A stretch of DNA of 64,000 nucleotides from Pratylenchus scribneri (lineage: Eukaryota > Nematoda > Chromadorea > Rhabditida > Pratylenchidae). Location of the stretch: the NCBI GenBank assembly GCA_030063045.1, contig JAQSEB010000150.1, forward strand, positions 496,001-560,000. The letters run 5' to 3'. Positions 42,377 through 52,696 of this stretch are shown here, one piece after another (the stretch's first letter is position 1; the number at the start of each line of letters is the position of its first letter). The position numbers were made by a program, and so were the translations under genes. The notes below the pieces were generated by a model. It was given only the letters and a program-made list of their open reading frames with translations, did no database searches and was not told the DNA's origin.

Positions 42377-43950
42377 ATGTCAATGTGGGCGAAGCCATAT
42401 CACCAATTCTCTCGCGTCTACATGGCCAGATCCATGTTTAATGGAATGAAGGAATTTAATTCCTGCATGGAAATTATCGTAGTGGTGAGCTCAATTACAA
42501 TAATTTGAATTTTTATTTTAAAAACAGAATGAGGAAGAGAGTCGCCGGCTCATCTTCTCCGTCGATCGAATTGCTGATCCATCTCCCCGAGCAATAATTA
42601 CGGATTGGATCTGCGATGCCCTCTACAATTTCAAGTTTCCATGCATGGTTTCATGGCGTCCATCCTATCTCTACACCAACCACAACATCAAATGCGACAA
42701 TTCCAAAGTGATTGGCGACGAAAAATGGCTGCTCAAGGATGGTTACAAGGATGAGATTTGGCCATATTTGCGAGATGGGAGAGTGCTGTGCGGGGCTGGT
42801 TGGTCAGAATGGATCCAATTCACTAAATTGGGTGAAGCAATCACCTACTTGGATGGGAGAGGACAAGCCTCGGATTTGGGCTATGGATTGGAATTTTTGA
42901 TTTGGGTAATTCGGGGAAAATCTAGGGATTTAAATCAATATTTAGAGCCCAAATCACATTGGTCGTGGGTGCATCGTCCTCAAACCGCCCAAAAAATCTT
43001 TGGTGGAGTTCCTGATCCAATCGTTCATGGGCTTTTCGCTGGATGCTGTCTCCATCAAAATCCGAGATGTGTCCTGGCAAGGCAAATCAAAGATCGGAGT
43101 GATACACCAAACCCCTGGAAATGTTCTTACAAAAGAACAATTCTTCGCCCGAATTCAAAACGAAACCACTCCGTTCAATGTACAAGACCAAGGTGAGTTT
43201 GAAAAAATTGAATTAAAAAAGAAAAAAAGTAATTCCAGTTGATGCACCGGCAATTGGCCCAAGAACTCCTCTACGAATGCGGGAGAGACTCACCTGCGAA
43301 CACTGCAAAGGTAATCCAATTAATCTATGAATTTTTGATAATGTTCAATTATAGGATTCCACCGTTCTGGTGATTGCCTCAAGACCCCACCCAAATCCAG
43401 TCCACCAAAGGGTAAGGAAATTTTTGAAATTTAATTATTTTCTTATTTTAGGAATTCTCAAAATGGCCACTCCATCGCCTGGCACTTTTCGAAAGGCGAG
43501 TGAAATGTTCCCAAAGCGAGGTCCAAATTAATATTTAAATCCCATTTGAAATAATAATTTTTAGGCCGCAGAGGATCGAATTCATCAGAACCAACTCCAG
43601 TCAAGCGCAAACGTGTTGTGACTTATCTGAAGAAGAGTGCCCCAAAAGCTTCGGAAGATGGTGCATCAACCAGTCAAGTGATCCCTCCTCGCAAGAAGAG
43701 AGGTAAAAGATTAACTCAAATATTTTTAGTAATTTTTAACTATTTAGGACGTCCAGCAAAGCAGAAGGCGAAAGAACAATTGGCAAAAGTGGTCAAATAT
43801 GAGAAGGAAGAGGATGAGAACGATGGCGAGATTTTGAGCGAAGGAGAAGAAGAGGAGGGCGAAGAAACATCATTCATAGTGCAAGATGAGGAGGAGGAAA
43901 TGAGCTGGCCATCGATGGAGGAATCGGACGAAGAAGAAGATGAAGAATGA
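42377..43950 (+). CDS. Zinc-knuckle/AT-hook protein, 423 residues
   Basis: Eight exons: 42377-42484, 42528-42905, 42946-43192, 43239-43310, 43355-43411, 43452-43520, 43565-43702, 43748-43950 (1272 nt). The first about 245 residues form a globular domain I do not recognise (LIFSVDRIADPSPRAIITDW; KWLLKDGYKDEIWPYLRDG; SLDAVSIKIRDVSWQGKSKI). Then comes a C-X2-C-X3-H-X4-C zinc knuckle (CEHC ... HRSGDC), a basic linker, an AT-hook core (KKRGRP, itself split by an intron) and an acidic tail of Glu/Asp. This build suggests a nucleic-acid-binding accessory or replication protein, possibly a single-strand binding or Gag-derived protein. It is divergently placed from the polymerase. Confidence 0.7.
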
Positions 43951-44328
43951 ATGAATGAATAATGAGAAAAGAGATTTGGATGAATTAATCAATGAAAGAA
44001 TTACTTAATCTAATTGTGAATTAGCAGATTAAGTTAGAATAAAATGTTGAATAAAAAATAAAGAATTTAATTTGATCTAATTTTATTACATTGTAGCTAA
44101 TATTCTTTAGCATTTTATTTCTTATTTATTTTCCCCTTCCTTTTGAGAGTACAAATTCCATGAATCATGGGGAAAAGCGGGAAGGAAGGAAGGGGAGGGG
44201 AGAAGGAGTGGGTGTTGAAAAGCTATTATCGCCTATCGGATAAATCAATATTCTCGGCCAAGTAAGGGAATATGGAAAATGGAATTCATTCAATCCACAA
44301 TTCAAATTCTTTGGATAAAAAAAAAAAA
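43951..44328. other. Intergenic region, AT-rich with a purine-rich patch
   Basis: No gene. Contains aataaaaaataaag (possible poly(A) signal for the upstream gene) and a G-rich stretch at 44168-44215 (gaaggaaggaaggggagggg). It ends in an A13 run just before the next ATG, with no obvious acceptor. Confidence 0.5.
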
Positions 44329-45518
44329 ATGTTTTTCTTCATCCTCCTCCTCCCAATCACAATGGCATATAGAATGGAAATGAGGGCAATTGACAAAACC
44401 GGTTGTTTTACACCTATTCAACCCATAATATGTATGGATAAACCAATTGGCAATTTTGTTCTTGAATGCCAGGTTAATTAAAATTAAATTCGTCAAAATA
44501 TTTTTATAGGATTCGAGCAAATCAATGGTTTGTCCCGAATGCCCAAAGCCAACCACCAAGGAATGCCCAATCTGTCCAATATTTCCACCAACAACGTGCC
44601 AAATTCCGTCAGAACCAATCATCAAGGAATGTCCAATCTGTCCAACAATTCCACCAACAACGTGCCCAATTCCATCAGAACCAATCATCAATGAATGCCC
44701 AATCTGTCCAACAATTCCACCAACAACGTGCCCAATTCCGTCTGATCCAATCATCAAGGAATGCCCAATCTGTCCAACAATTCCAACAACAATGTGCCCA
44801 ATTCCATCTGAACCAATCATCAAGGAATGCCCAAAATGTCCAACAATTCCAACAACAACAATTGAATGCCCAAAATGTGAAATAATTGGACCAACAATGA
44901 TGGATTGTCCAATTCCGACACAACCCTTCACCATCGAATCATTGGTTATGGTAATTTTCAGAATTAAATTGAAATTAATAATGATATATATCTTCAAGAT
45001 TTGGGCTGGAACCATCATTGTTGTTGTGTTCTTTTCCATCATCGGAACAATTGCAATTCAAGTGAAAATTAGATGATTAATTATTAAAAATATTAAATTT
45101 TATCAGAGAATTATTGAACGACGGAGGTCGAGAAGGAGGCCAACATTTCAAATGAGGCAAATGTCAGGGAGGAGGAGGAGGATGCAACCACAACCACCAA
45201 GCAGACCACCACCACCAAAGCTTCCACCGATTCCCGAAGTAAGAAATTTGCATTTTTAAATTAATTTTCAAAAAAATTTAGCATGTCTGTGGGCCAGACT
45301 GTGCTTCTTTCTCAAGTGAGGATGCGGCTGAACAACTACAACAAAATGGAGTGGGCCAACAACAACAACAAAATGGTGAGTGCCAAAAACAGCAAATCGA
45401 CGGCCAACAACAAGAATACAATGAAGAAGGCGAATTACCACAGCAACAGGAGGAAGGAGAAGAAGATGAAGAACGTGAAATCTTTTATAGTATTTTGTTG
45501 ACTGATGAAGAAAATTAA
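44329..45518 (+). CDS. Type I membrane protein with Cys-Pro repeat ectodomain
   Basis: Five exons: 44329-44472, 44510-44950, 44999-45061, 45107-45238, 45282-45518 (1017 nt, 338 residues; all introns phase 0). N-terminal signal peptide MFFFILLLPITMAYR. The ectodomain holds four to five copies of a 22-residue unit built on ECPICPTIPPTTCPIPSEPI, giving regularly spaced CPxCP pairs, so probably a rigid, disulfide-linked stalk. A membrane helix (IIVVVFFSIIGTIAI) follows. The cytoplasmic tail is very basic (RIIERRRSRRRP), then proline-rich (RPPPPKLPPIP), then Gln-rich and acidic. The proline motif could recruit SH3 or WW proteins; the CPxCP units could bind metal. No homologue recognised. A role as surface or attachment protein is inference. 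Confidence 0.75.
44550..44860 (+). repeat. 66-bp coding repeat of the CPxCP protein
   Basis: Tandem units of 66 bp (22 codons) containing gaatgcccaatctgtccaac, nearly identical in nucleotide sequence including silent positions, so recently expanded or homogenised. The apparent ORFs in other frames here are shadows. Confidence 0.85.
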
Positions 45519-45902
45519 TTTTTTTATTTATTTAATTAATTTTATATTTTATTTAATATATTTTCACATTTCCATTTAATTGAATAAATAATTTTAATAA
45601 TTTTATTATTTTCACTTTCTCACTTTTAGCATGTTCATTTAATGGGGTATTCTTGTTTTCTTCGAGATTAAATCTGAATAATTAAACAGTGGAATTTTAT
45701 TGTTGTTCTTTTTTCAAATTTTAAGGATATAGCATATTTTGTCGGAGATCTCAATCTAATAATGAAAGTGTTTTTATAAATAGATCCTTTTTCACTAATT
45801 TATTCATTTTTCCCATTCTCCACAAAAAGCCGTTACTGGCTTTTTTCAATATTTTTTCAAAAATTTATTATTTTTATATTTTCAGATTAATTAATTTTTA
45901 TT
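45519..45902. other. Intergenic region, AT-rich
   Basis: No gene seen. The first 80 bp contain aataaataattttaataa (possible poly(A) signal for the upstream gene). Confidence 0.5.
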
Positions 45903-46436
45903 ATGAGCGAGAGAATAATAATAGCAGCTATTAATGCTATCGTCCGTATTGCCGAATTTGTTATAATGGCAACAGCAAGTGATTCATTTTATTTGTTTTT
46001 AATTTAATTATTTATAATTTATTAAGGATTCCAAAATGGAGGTGGAGGAGGAGGCGGTGGTGGTGCGGGCGGTGGACCAGGCGGTGGTGGCGGCGGAAAT
46101 GGTGGCGGAGGAGGTGGAGGCCCAAATGGGCGAGGTGGTGGCGGCGGCGATGATGGAGATGGGAGAGGTGATTTTTTTTGAATAAATTAATTAAATTTTT
46201 ATTAATAATTTAAAGGTGATGATGCTCCACCGGCACGCCGCCCGTTTTTTGGGAACGCAGCATTCGCTGGCCGAGCAATGTCACCATTCGGCAACAACGG
46301 ATTTCAGGACCGTGAACGAGACCGCCCCCGGTCCCCTTGGAACCCCCCAAATGATGACGGCTGGGGCCGGGGGTGGGTAGACGAGAACGGTCATGGAGAG
46401 GACATGCCCATCCAACAGAGCGATAATGAAGAATAG
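45903..46436 (+). CDS. Glycine-rich protein, 145 residues
   Basis: Exons 45903-45978, 46027-46167 and 46216-46436 (438 nt). A short hydrophobic N-terminal segment (RIIIAAINAIVRIAEFVIMA) could be a signal anchor or helix. Residues about 27-75 are almost pure Gly with a few Asn/Pro/Asp. The end has Arg/Asp-rich RDRERDRP-like charge and Trp motifs (DDGWGRGW). Such composition occurs in RNA-binding and in secreted proteins; no assignment. The splices are supported by frame and GT-AG sites. Confidence 0.55.
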
Positions 46437-46879
46437 GAAAGAATTTGGAAGAAATTGGTGGAAGAAATAGGAAATAAAAATTTTTTAAATATTTAATATA
46501 TTCATAATTATATTTTGAAGAAATTTAAATTTTAGATTTTATTATTGTAAATTTTTGAATTTAATTATATAAATTTTTATTGGGAAAAAATATATTTTTA
46601 TTTATGAATTTTATTTATTATTTTATTGGTGTATTTATATTTTTAATTGAATTTTTAAGTATTATATAATTTTAGTTGAGAATATTTATATATTTTTAGT
46701 AGAATTTTTATATATTATTTTATTAATTTTAAGTTGATAATATTTGTATAATTATAGTAATAATTTCAAAAATATTTAAATAAATTATTTTTATTACAGT
46801 ATTTTTATATAATTTGTTGAAATGAATATGGTTTAAACCGTTTAATACCCTTTAATTTAGACTAATTTTAATAAATAAT
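46437..46879. other. Intergenic AT-rich region
   Basis: No gene seen. Near 46828-46855 the words tatggtttaaaccgtttaat and accctttaa match the MITE-like family at 9.3-9.8 and 12.0-12.3 kb. Confidence 0.5.
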
Positions 46880-47216
46880 TTATATACACTTAATGATATA
46901 AATCATTCCAACAATATTCCTCTCCAAAAATGACACCAAAAACATGATGCGTGTAACCCTCCCTTGCAAATTCTTCCCTTCCTTCACCATTTCCAGCCTA
47001 TACCCTTCCTCGCTTTGATCAGAAATAACTCGAATCTAAAAATTAAGAATAATAGAAATATAACAAATATAATCAGAAAATAATATGATATTTATATTAC
47101 TCCCTTCTTCACCATAAAAGAAATCAATCGACATTTCTCCTTTAAATGTTGCGATTTTGCGCTTGTCAATGTCCACAAGAATGCATCCAACTTTGCTTTA
47201 TATCGTTCATAGAATC
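46880..47216 (-). CDS. Partial coding exons of unknown function
   Basis: Two minus-strand exon-like pieces, 47216-47101 and 47035-46880, share a frame across a 65-nt GT-AG intron and end at TAA (46882-46880). They read FYERYKAKLDAFLWTLTSA and, after the intron, VISDQSEEGYRLEMVKEGKN. Codon use and charge pattern look coding, but the upstream exon and start were not found in 47.22-48.3 kb. It could be a remnant or a gene with a distant first exon. Confidence 0.4.
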
Positions 47217-48320
47217 CTTTAAATTCAATGAAATTAGGTATATTTAATTGATTAGTTTCGTATTTAAACAGTTACCCGGTTAACTAATTTTCGAAATCAC
47301 AGCTTTTAAGAAAACGGGGAAATTTCAGAATAGAATAAATCGATTCATCATGGTCGGTTTAATATTTGAATTTCATTTTAGACATAATATGATAGAGAAA
47401 AAATTCTTAGACAAGAAACAATTTGGTTTAACCAAGGTTCATTTTTTCAAAAATATTTTAAATTAATTTCAAATTTAGTTCCACATTTAATTAGATAGTG
47501 AGCTATGTAATTTTGGAATTATTTAATTAAATATTGAACTGTAATTTTTGAATTTTCAGCTATTGAAAAATAAAGACTTGAAAATATGTTCATTCATTTC
47601 AGTATTGCCGATTTAACGTATAAAATTTCACATAAATTATGACCAAATCAGAAATTCGTAGACTAAAAAAATCCTTTGGATTTAAGAAGATTTAAATTTC
47701 AAAATATTGTTTATACTAATAATTTAATAGATAAATCGATCAAGTCTTTATGAACCCTATAATTTCATTATTTATAGATAATTACGGAAATTGGTTCATC
47801 TGGAATTAGTTTGATAGTGATCTAAAAATTTTGAAATTCCAAATATCTACGAAAACATAGAATTTAAGAATAGGTTCAACCGATGTGGCCTGAGCGATTT
47901 AGAATAGAAAATTTCAAATTTAGAGATAAGAAATAAGATCTAATACAAAAAAATTGCATCGACAGAAAACGGTTTCGATTAACAAGGGACCATTCTTTCA
48001 AAATAGGCTTAAAGAATTTGAAATAAGAATTTATAGAATAAATTGACCATGACAATAGAATGAACACATTTTCAAATCGTTATCAAGCCTGGAAACTAAG
48101 TAACCTAAATACTAATTAAAGAATTTCTAAATTATGACTAGAAGTATTGTTTGATCGATTTAGTTATAGATAAATTCTTGTTTGAAATTTATATAAAATA
48201 AATTAATTTTAATATTTAATTAATCATGAAATAATTATCAAAAAATCCATTCGATTATGTTCCATAATTACTTAAATTTTACAAGAAACCTATACATCCT
48301 AAAACATCAGTCCACAGAAT
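47217..48320. other. No recognisable feature
   Basis: About 1.1 kb of less extremely AT-rich sequence. It has no ORF with recognisable content, no splice-consistent exon chain and no repeat that I can see. Confidence 0.5.
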
Positions 48321-48326
48321 TGAGCG

Positions 48327-48480
48327 GAGAGGAATAGAGCAGAGCTATTGCCCACTCTCTAGGTAGCCTGCCGTTGGAGTGACATTCCCCTTACATTGAG
48401 AGAAAGAGGAATGGCGACCTGCTCAACGGCGGTCTGCCTAGAGAGCGACCAGCTCAAGGGCGGTCTGCTCTATTCCTCTT
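48327..48480. repeat. GC-rich fold-back (hairpin-forming) sequence
   Basis: Left arm starts gagaggaatagagcag and ends ctgccgttg (48376). The right arm starts caacggcggtctgcctagag (48424) and ends ctgctctattcctctt. The arms pair over two long blocks, with a roughly 47-nt loop. The right arm also has an internal direct repeat (gcgaccagctcaagggcggt near tgctcaacggcggt). It could be a small fold-back transposon or an RNA hairpin precursor. Confidence 0.6.
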
Positions 48481-48872
48481 TCCCCGCAACTTGCGAGGAA
48501 GCTATATGGAAGTGAAATGTGGAGAATAAATAGAAAAGGCTTGGGAAAATATTTTATGAGAAGGAGTCGCTTTGTTCATAGCATTTCTTCTTTCATTTCT
48601 TTTACATTCTCTCATTCTGTCTCCCTATTCTATTTTCTCTCATTTCTAAAGAAATATAAAATTAATAAATTGGCGTCGTTTTTCATTGACTTAATATAAG
48701 AATAGAAGAACTTCTAATAAATTGGTGTCCTCGTTCTCTTCATTGATACAATAAAATAATAAATATAAGGAAACTTTTACTATTTTAATTTACCTATATT
48801 ATTTTAAAACTTTTATTCTAATATTTGCTAATCTTATCTAAATAATTAAAATTAAGATTATTCAAATTAAAT

Positions 48873-49900
48873 ATGCCAAAAAGGCCTTGTTTCTTTTATA
48901 GAAAGGGACGTTGTGGAGAATGTGCTAATTGTATATTGTTTATTCACGAATCAGCGGAGGCAAAAATTTTAGAAAAAATAGCAAATTGCAAAACGAGACA
49001 TTGTTTACAAGAAGTTATTCAATTGGAGGAAAATATATTCAAAAAAGGTTACGGCATTGGCAAAGGCGTTATTGATCAAATAATTAAAGGTTAATTTTTT
49101 ACTAAAAATCTCATTGCAAAAATGAATATTTTCATAAAAAAAAAGTCTATTTTGATTAGACTAATTTTTAAATGTCATATTTTATATATTCGATTGCCAA
49201 TATTTGATTTTGCCATTGATGATATTTGTAAATTTAGGACCTATTAAATTTCAATGTGTTGAATGTGGGATCATTTTTAATTTTTATGGTGTTACTTGGA
49301 AAGGATTTGAAATGGAAATTCATCCTGAATTAGGTGTGGCAGCTACATACCTGGAAGAAGATAACATTGTAAGTTTAATTATTTTTGACATTTTGATGTG
49401 CTTTATCGGGAGCATCCCTATTGGTGGAGACAATGTGGGCTGATAAATTTATAAATTGTTAAAATGAAGCATTTCCAATTAATTTTTTATCAGATTAAAG
49501 AGCTTAAAAAGATCTATCGAGTGATGTAGAATTCATAAAATTGGTTTATATAGCCAAATGTACAAAAAAATGAAGCAAAATAGTATAACAGTTATTCTCG
49601 AATTTATTTTAGGAAATACTAAATCAATTATTTTATACATCATTAGATATCCAAGACATTGCTCTTCAAAGTGATATTAAATTAGTTGAATTCTATTTTG
49701 CATCAAAGTTTTTCACGCCCAATTGGCCTGCGTCAAATTTGGGTGTTCCCTATGTTCTATCTGATTTTGATTTGAAGCTTATTTTGATTTCCTTCTATTT
49801 TAGTTATCTTAAAGTCTTGAACTATGATCCAATCAATTCATTGGCATCTATTTTATTTATTTTTTCGATTTATATAATTCAACATTTGTCGAAATTATGA
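48873..49900 (+). CDS. Cys-rich small protein of unknown function
   Basis: Exons 48873-49088 or so and 49234-49368 or so are joined by a GT-AG intron; a third piece, 49613-49900, is in frame after a strong donor (GTAAGT) and may belong. The start has CFFYRKGRCGECANCILFIH, a C-X7-C-X5-C-X4-H arrangement near the CCCH zinc-finger type. Exon 2 has a further CxxC (FQCVECGIIF). The third piece is hydrophobic. I do not recognise the family. It lies just upstream of the Prp19-like gene and could even be its diverged 5' part, but there is a stop between them. Confidence 0.45.
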
Positions 49901-49983
49901 TGAATTGAATTTCGAATTTTTAATCATTATAAAGTAGGATAGGGGCTAGGATTCGCTTAAAATTAGGGCTAAGTTTAAAAGAA

Positions 49984-52389
49984 ATGTTAATAATACCTAT
50001 GAGTAAAGATTTAAGCATTATTCTTGCAAATTCATCTGGTAATAAACAATTTCTGGTCATTGGAAATCAAAATAGGTTAGTCGAAATCAAAATTGGTTGT
50101 AAAACTCAAATCTATTACAATTCTGATATTAAGCCTCAATCGATGCTTACGGATTATTTTGAAATGAAACTCTTTGAAGTTGAGAAAAATATTACCAATC
50201 CGCCGTTAAAAAAAAGAAGATTCCGAAAACGTGGAAATCCTTCATCAAATGAATGGAAGAAAAAATTAGAGGAAATGAATAATTTTAATCAAGCACAACT
50301 GGATTTAGTTATCACACAGTTTAAAGAAAAATCCGAACAACTTGTTAAAGCAAGGCACCTTCGTGGAAAAAAATTGCCTGCAACATTAGCAAAAATTAAT
50401 GATTTTGCCGAATATGTGGAGCTAAAAAAAATTGAACATCATAATGGTGGCATAACTGCAATGGATATGCAGGTCTGAAATAAATTTAGGAAATATCAAA
50501 AGAGACCGGCACCGGACCGAATTTTTGACAGATCCGGTCATTTTTGCCAGAATCCGGAATCCGGAGAAAAAATTTTATAACTGGATCCGGTCCGGAATCC
50601 GGCAAATTTTATGAGATTTTAAAAAATTCGGCCAAATCCGGAGCTTTTTTGCTTGATCCGGCCTAAATTTATCCAATCCGAAATCCGGTCCGGAATCCCG
50701 CAGATGACATTTTTCCGATCTCTAATATAAAAGTTGAAAAAATTTTATCGGTTCAGATGTTTATCTCATCTTATTCAATCAATAAATCTGATGAAAAGAA
50801 ATCTTTTAAAAATAATAATTTTTTAAAATTTATCTAAGATTAATTATTAAATTTTAAATAAACAGAATATTAATAACGTTGACAAATTATATACTATTCA
50901 ATGTGTCATGAACAGTTCTATCTATTGTATTTATGAGGCAAAAATAAATCATTAAACCATTATAATTTTTCATATTATGGATTGTTTTTTTAAATATTAT
51001 TTGATAAATTAATGTCTACCTTAAGGGAGACCTGATATTGACTTGTGGTTTGGATTTGGCCAGCATTTTATATGATATTGGAGAAGATAAAGTGGAAAAT
51101 TCCTATATGTGGCATCAAACAAGAATTAATTGTTGCATTTTTGATAATGGTCGAATAATAACTGGAGGAGACAAAATTAATATGGATATTTTTGGTGAAA
51201 TTTATAGCATTGGTGTGCATAAAAAAGAAATTTTGGATATCTCGTTACATCCAACAAAATTCCATGTTTTGACAACTGCTAACGATGGTTTCTGGTCTTT
51301 AATAGACCTAGACTATTGTAGAACTTTGACAAAGGTTTTATTATATGATAATGTTGAATTGAATGATCTAAAGCTCATATAAGAGAAATTAGAGAACTTG
51401 AATAAAAATATGAAAAAAAATATTTCTTAGAAGAATTGCTTTAATTCAATATATTTGATTTGAAAAAATGGAAATTTTGATTTATAAAAAATCAGAAAAC
51501 AGTTTTTTTTGAATCTACAATATTGTATCATTTAGTAAATCTCATCGAGACTGATCAAATATTGTATAAAATGCCTTTTTGATTCAAAATATAATAGTTC
51601 AATACCAAAAAATTTGAAATATGGTTTATTTAATTCACTTAATTTTTGTTTAAACAGTAATGATATTTCGGAGATTGAGATTTTGTGGATCACCAATTCG
51701 TATAAATCTAAAAAAATATTTTTCTATTAGAATTTTTTCGATATCTATATTCAACTCATCAAATTCTCTAAATTAATTATTAAATATAGATCATTCAATT
51801 GTTTAAGTAAAATATGAAATATAATTTTTCGACTAGGTAAAATATCCATCAAATGAAACTTTAAATGTGTGTAAATTCCACCCTGATGGAAAAATATTCG
51901 GGACTGGTGGACAGGGAGAAGTTGTGAAAATGTGGTCAATTAATGATTTGAAATGTGCTGCTGCTAGTTTAATTGGACACAAAGTTTAACTAAAATAAAA
52001 TAACTATAAAATAATTGTATTAGGATTCTATTGTTTCAATGGCTTATTCGGAAAATGGATATTATATGGCAACAGGATCAAAGGATGGAGAAATTATTAT
52101 CTGGGACCTCAGAACACAATCCAATATTGAATCAATTGAAATCGACCAATCAATGTGTTTATCATTCGACAATTCTGGAAAATATTTAGCTATTGGTTCC
52201 TCAGCCATTGAATTGTATGAAACAAAACATTGGAAAAAAATTGGCCATCTTTCCGAACACACTGACATCATCACTCAAATTAAATTTGGGCCTGACGCTA
52301 AATTTATCGTTAGTACTAGTTTAGACAGCACAATTCGTTTATTCGGACTGAAAAGAAATGAAGAAGAAGAAATTGTGACAATCGATTGA
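49984..52389 (+). CDS. PRP19-like: Prp19-like WD40 protein lacking the U-box
   Basis: Four exons, all phase 0: 49984-50472, 51026-51334, 51837-51983, 52024-52389 (1311 nt, 436 residues). The N-terminal part has a nuclear-signal-like KKRRFRKRG and a charged helix, then RHLRGKKLPATL, which lines up with the basic segment of Prp19 before the propeller. WD40 repeats follow: GDLILTCGLDLASILYD, then CKFHPDGKIFGTGGQGEV, MAYSENGYYMATGSKDGEII, IWDLRTQ, YLAIGSSAIELYETKHWKK and STSLDSTIRLFGLKR. These match the Prp19 order. The catalytic N-terminal U-box (about 70 residues) is missing and replaced by unrelated sequence, so it should not act as an E3 ligase but could still bind partners. The ORF is open, suggesting maintenance. 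It ends 254 bp before the right terminus. Confidence 0.8.
50498..50728. repeat. hAT-like MITE in the first intron of the Prp19-like gene
   Basis: About 230 bp full of atccgg/ccggat words, with imperfect inverted ends (agagaccgg at about 50501; ccgatctct at about 50717-50725). It is flanked by similar 8-mers (atatcaaa, atataaaa). It has the style of a hAT-type non-autonomous element. No ORF. Confidence 0.45.
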
Positions 52390-52577
52390 AATCTTTTCTT
52401 TTCAATTTATAATCATTTTTCAATTTAATAAAAATGAAAAATATCAATATAAATCAAATAACAATTGTTTATTTTAATTAATTATATCGTTTTTAAAAAA
52501 TTAGGCCAAAAAATTAATTTTACTTATTATTATTATTATTTAATGGAATTCCTGTCGAAAGGGGGGGGGGGGATGGG

Positions 52578-52665
52578 GCTACCGTATGAAAATTCTAATT
52601 GTTGGGGAGGGAGCTACCGTATGAAAATTCTAATTGCAGGGGAGGGTGCTACCGTATAACAATTA
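52578..52665 (+). repeat. 35-bp tandem repeat at the right Polinton end
   Basis: Three units with period 35 starting at 52578, 52613 and 52648, built on gctaccgtatgaaaattcta. The outermost unit overlaps the right inverted terminus. The left end has only one copy. A G12 run lies just inward (52561-52572). Confidence 0.85.
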
Positions 52666-52690
52666 CGTAAAAGTCATTGGGATATGTAGT
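52644..52690 (-). repeat. Polinton right terminal inverted repeat
   Basis: 47 bp starting gggtgctaccgtat and ending gtcattgggatatgtagt, the inverse of 26807-26853 (43 of 47). Confidence 0.92.
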
Positions 52691-52696
52691 CAATTC
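52691..52696 (+). repeat. Target-site duplication, right
   Basis: caattc directly after the right terminus, same as 26801-26806. Confidence 0.88.

Larger units (their letters stand above)
26807..52690. mobile_element. Complete Polinton/Maverick with extra cargo genes
   Basis: 25,884 bp between inverted termini, flanked by a 6-bp direct duplication caattc (26801-26806 and 52691-52696). It encodes the defining Polinton set: packaging ATPase, retroviral-type integrase, adenovirus-type protease, protein-primed DNA polymerase B, and major and minor capsid proteins. Six-base target duplications are the known Polinton mode of integration. The terminal inverted repeats are short for the group. The last 10 kb and the first 3 kb carry cargo not in the core set. 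Most genes look open. The polymerase has two single-base frame breaks in short homopolymers. Confidence 0.95.

Noticed and set aside
49613..49900. Thioredoxin/nucleoredoxin-like exon
   Set aside because: The stretch reading LVEFYFASKFFTPNWPAS recalls a nucleoredoxin active-site region, but both cysteines are absent and the rest does not match.
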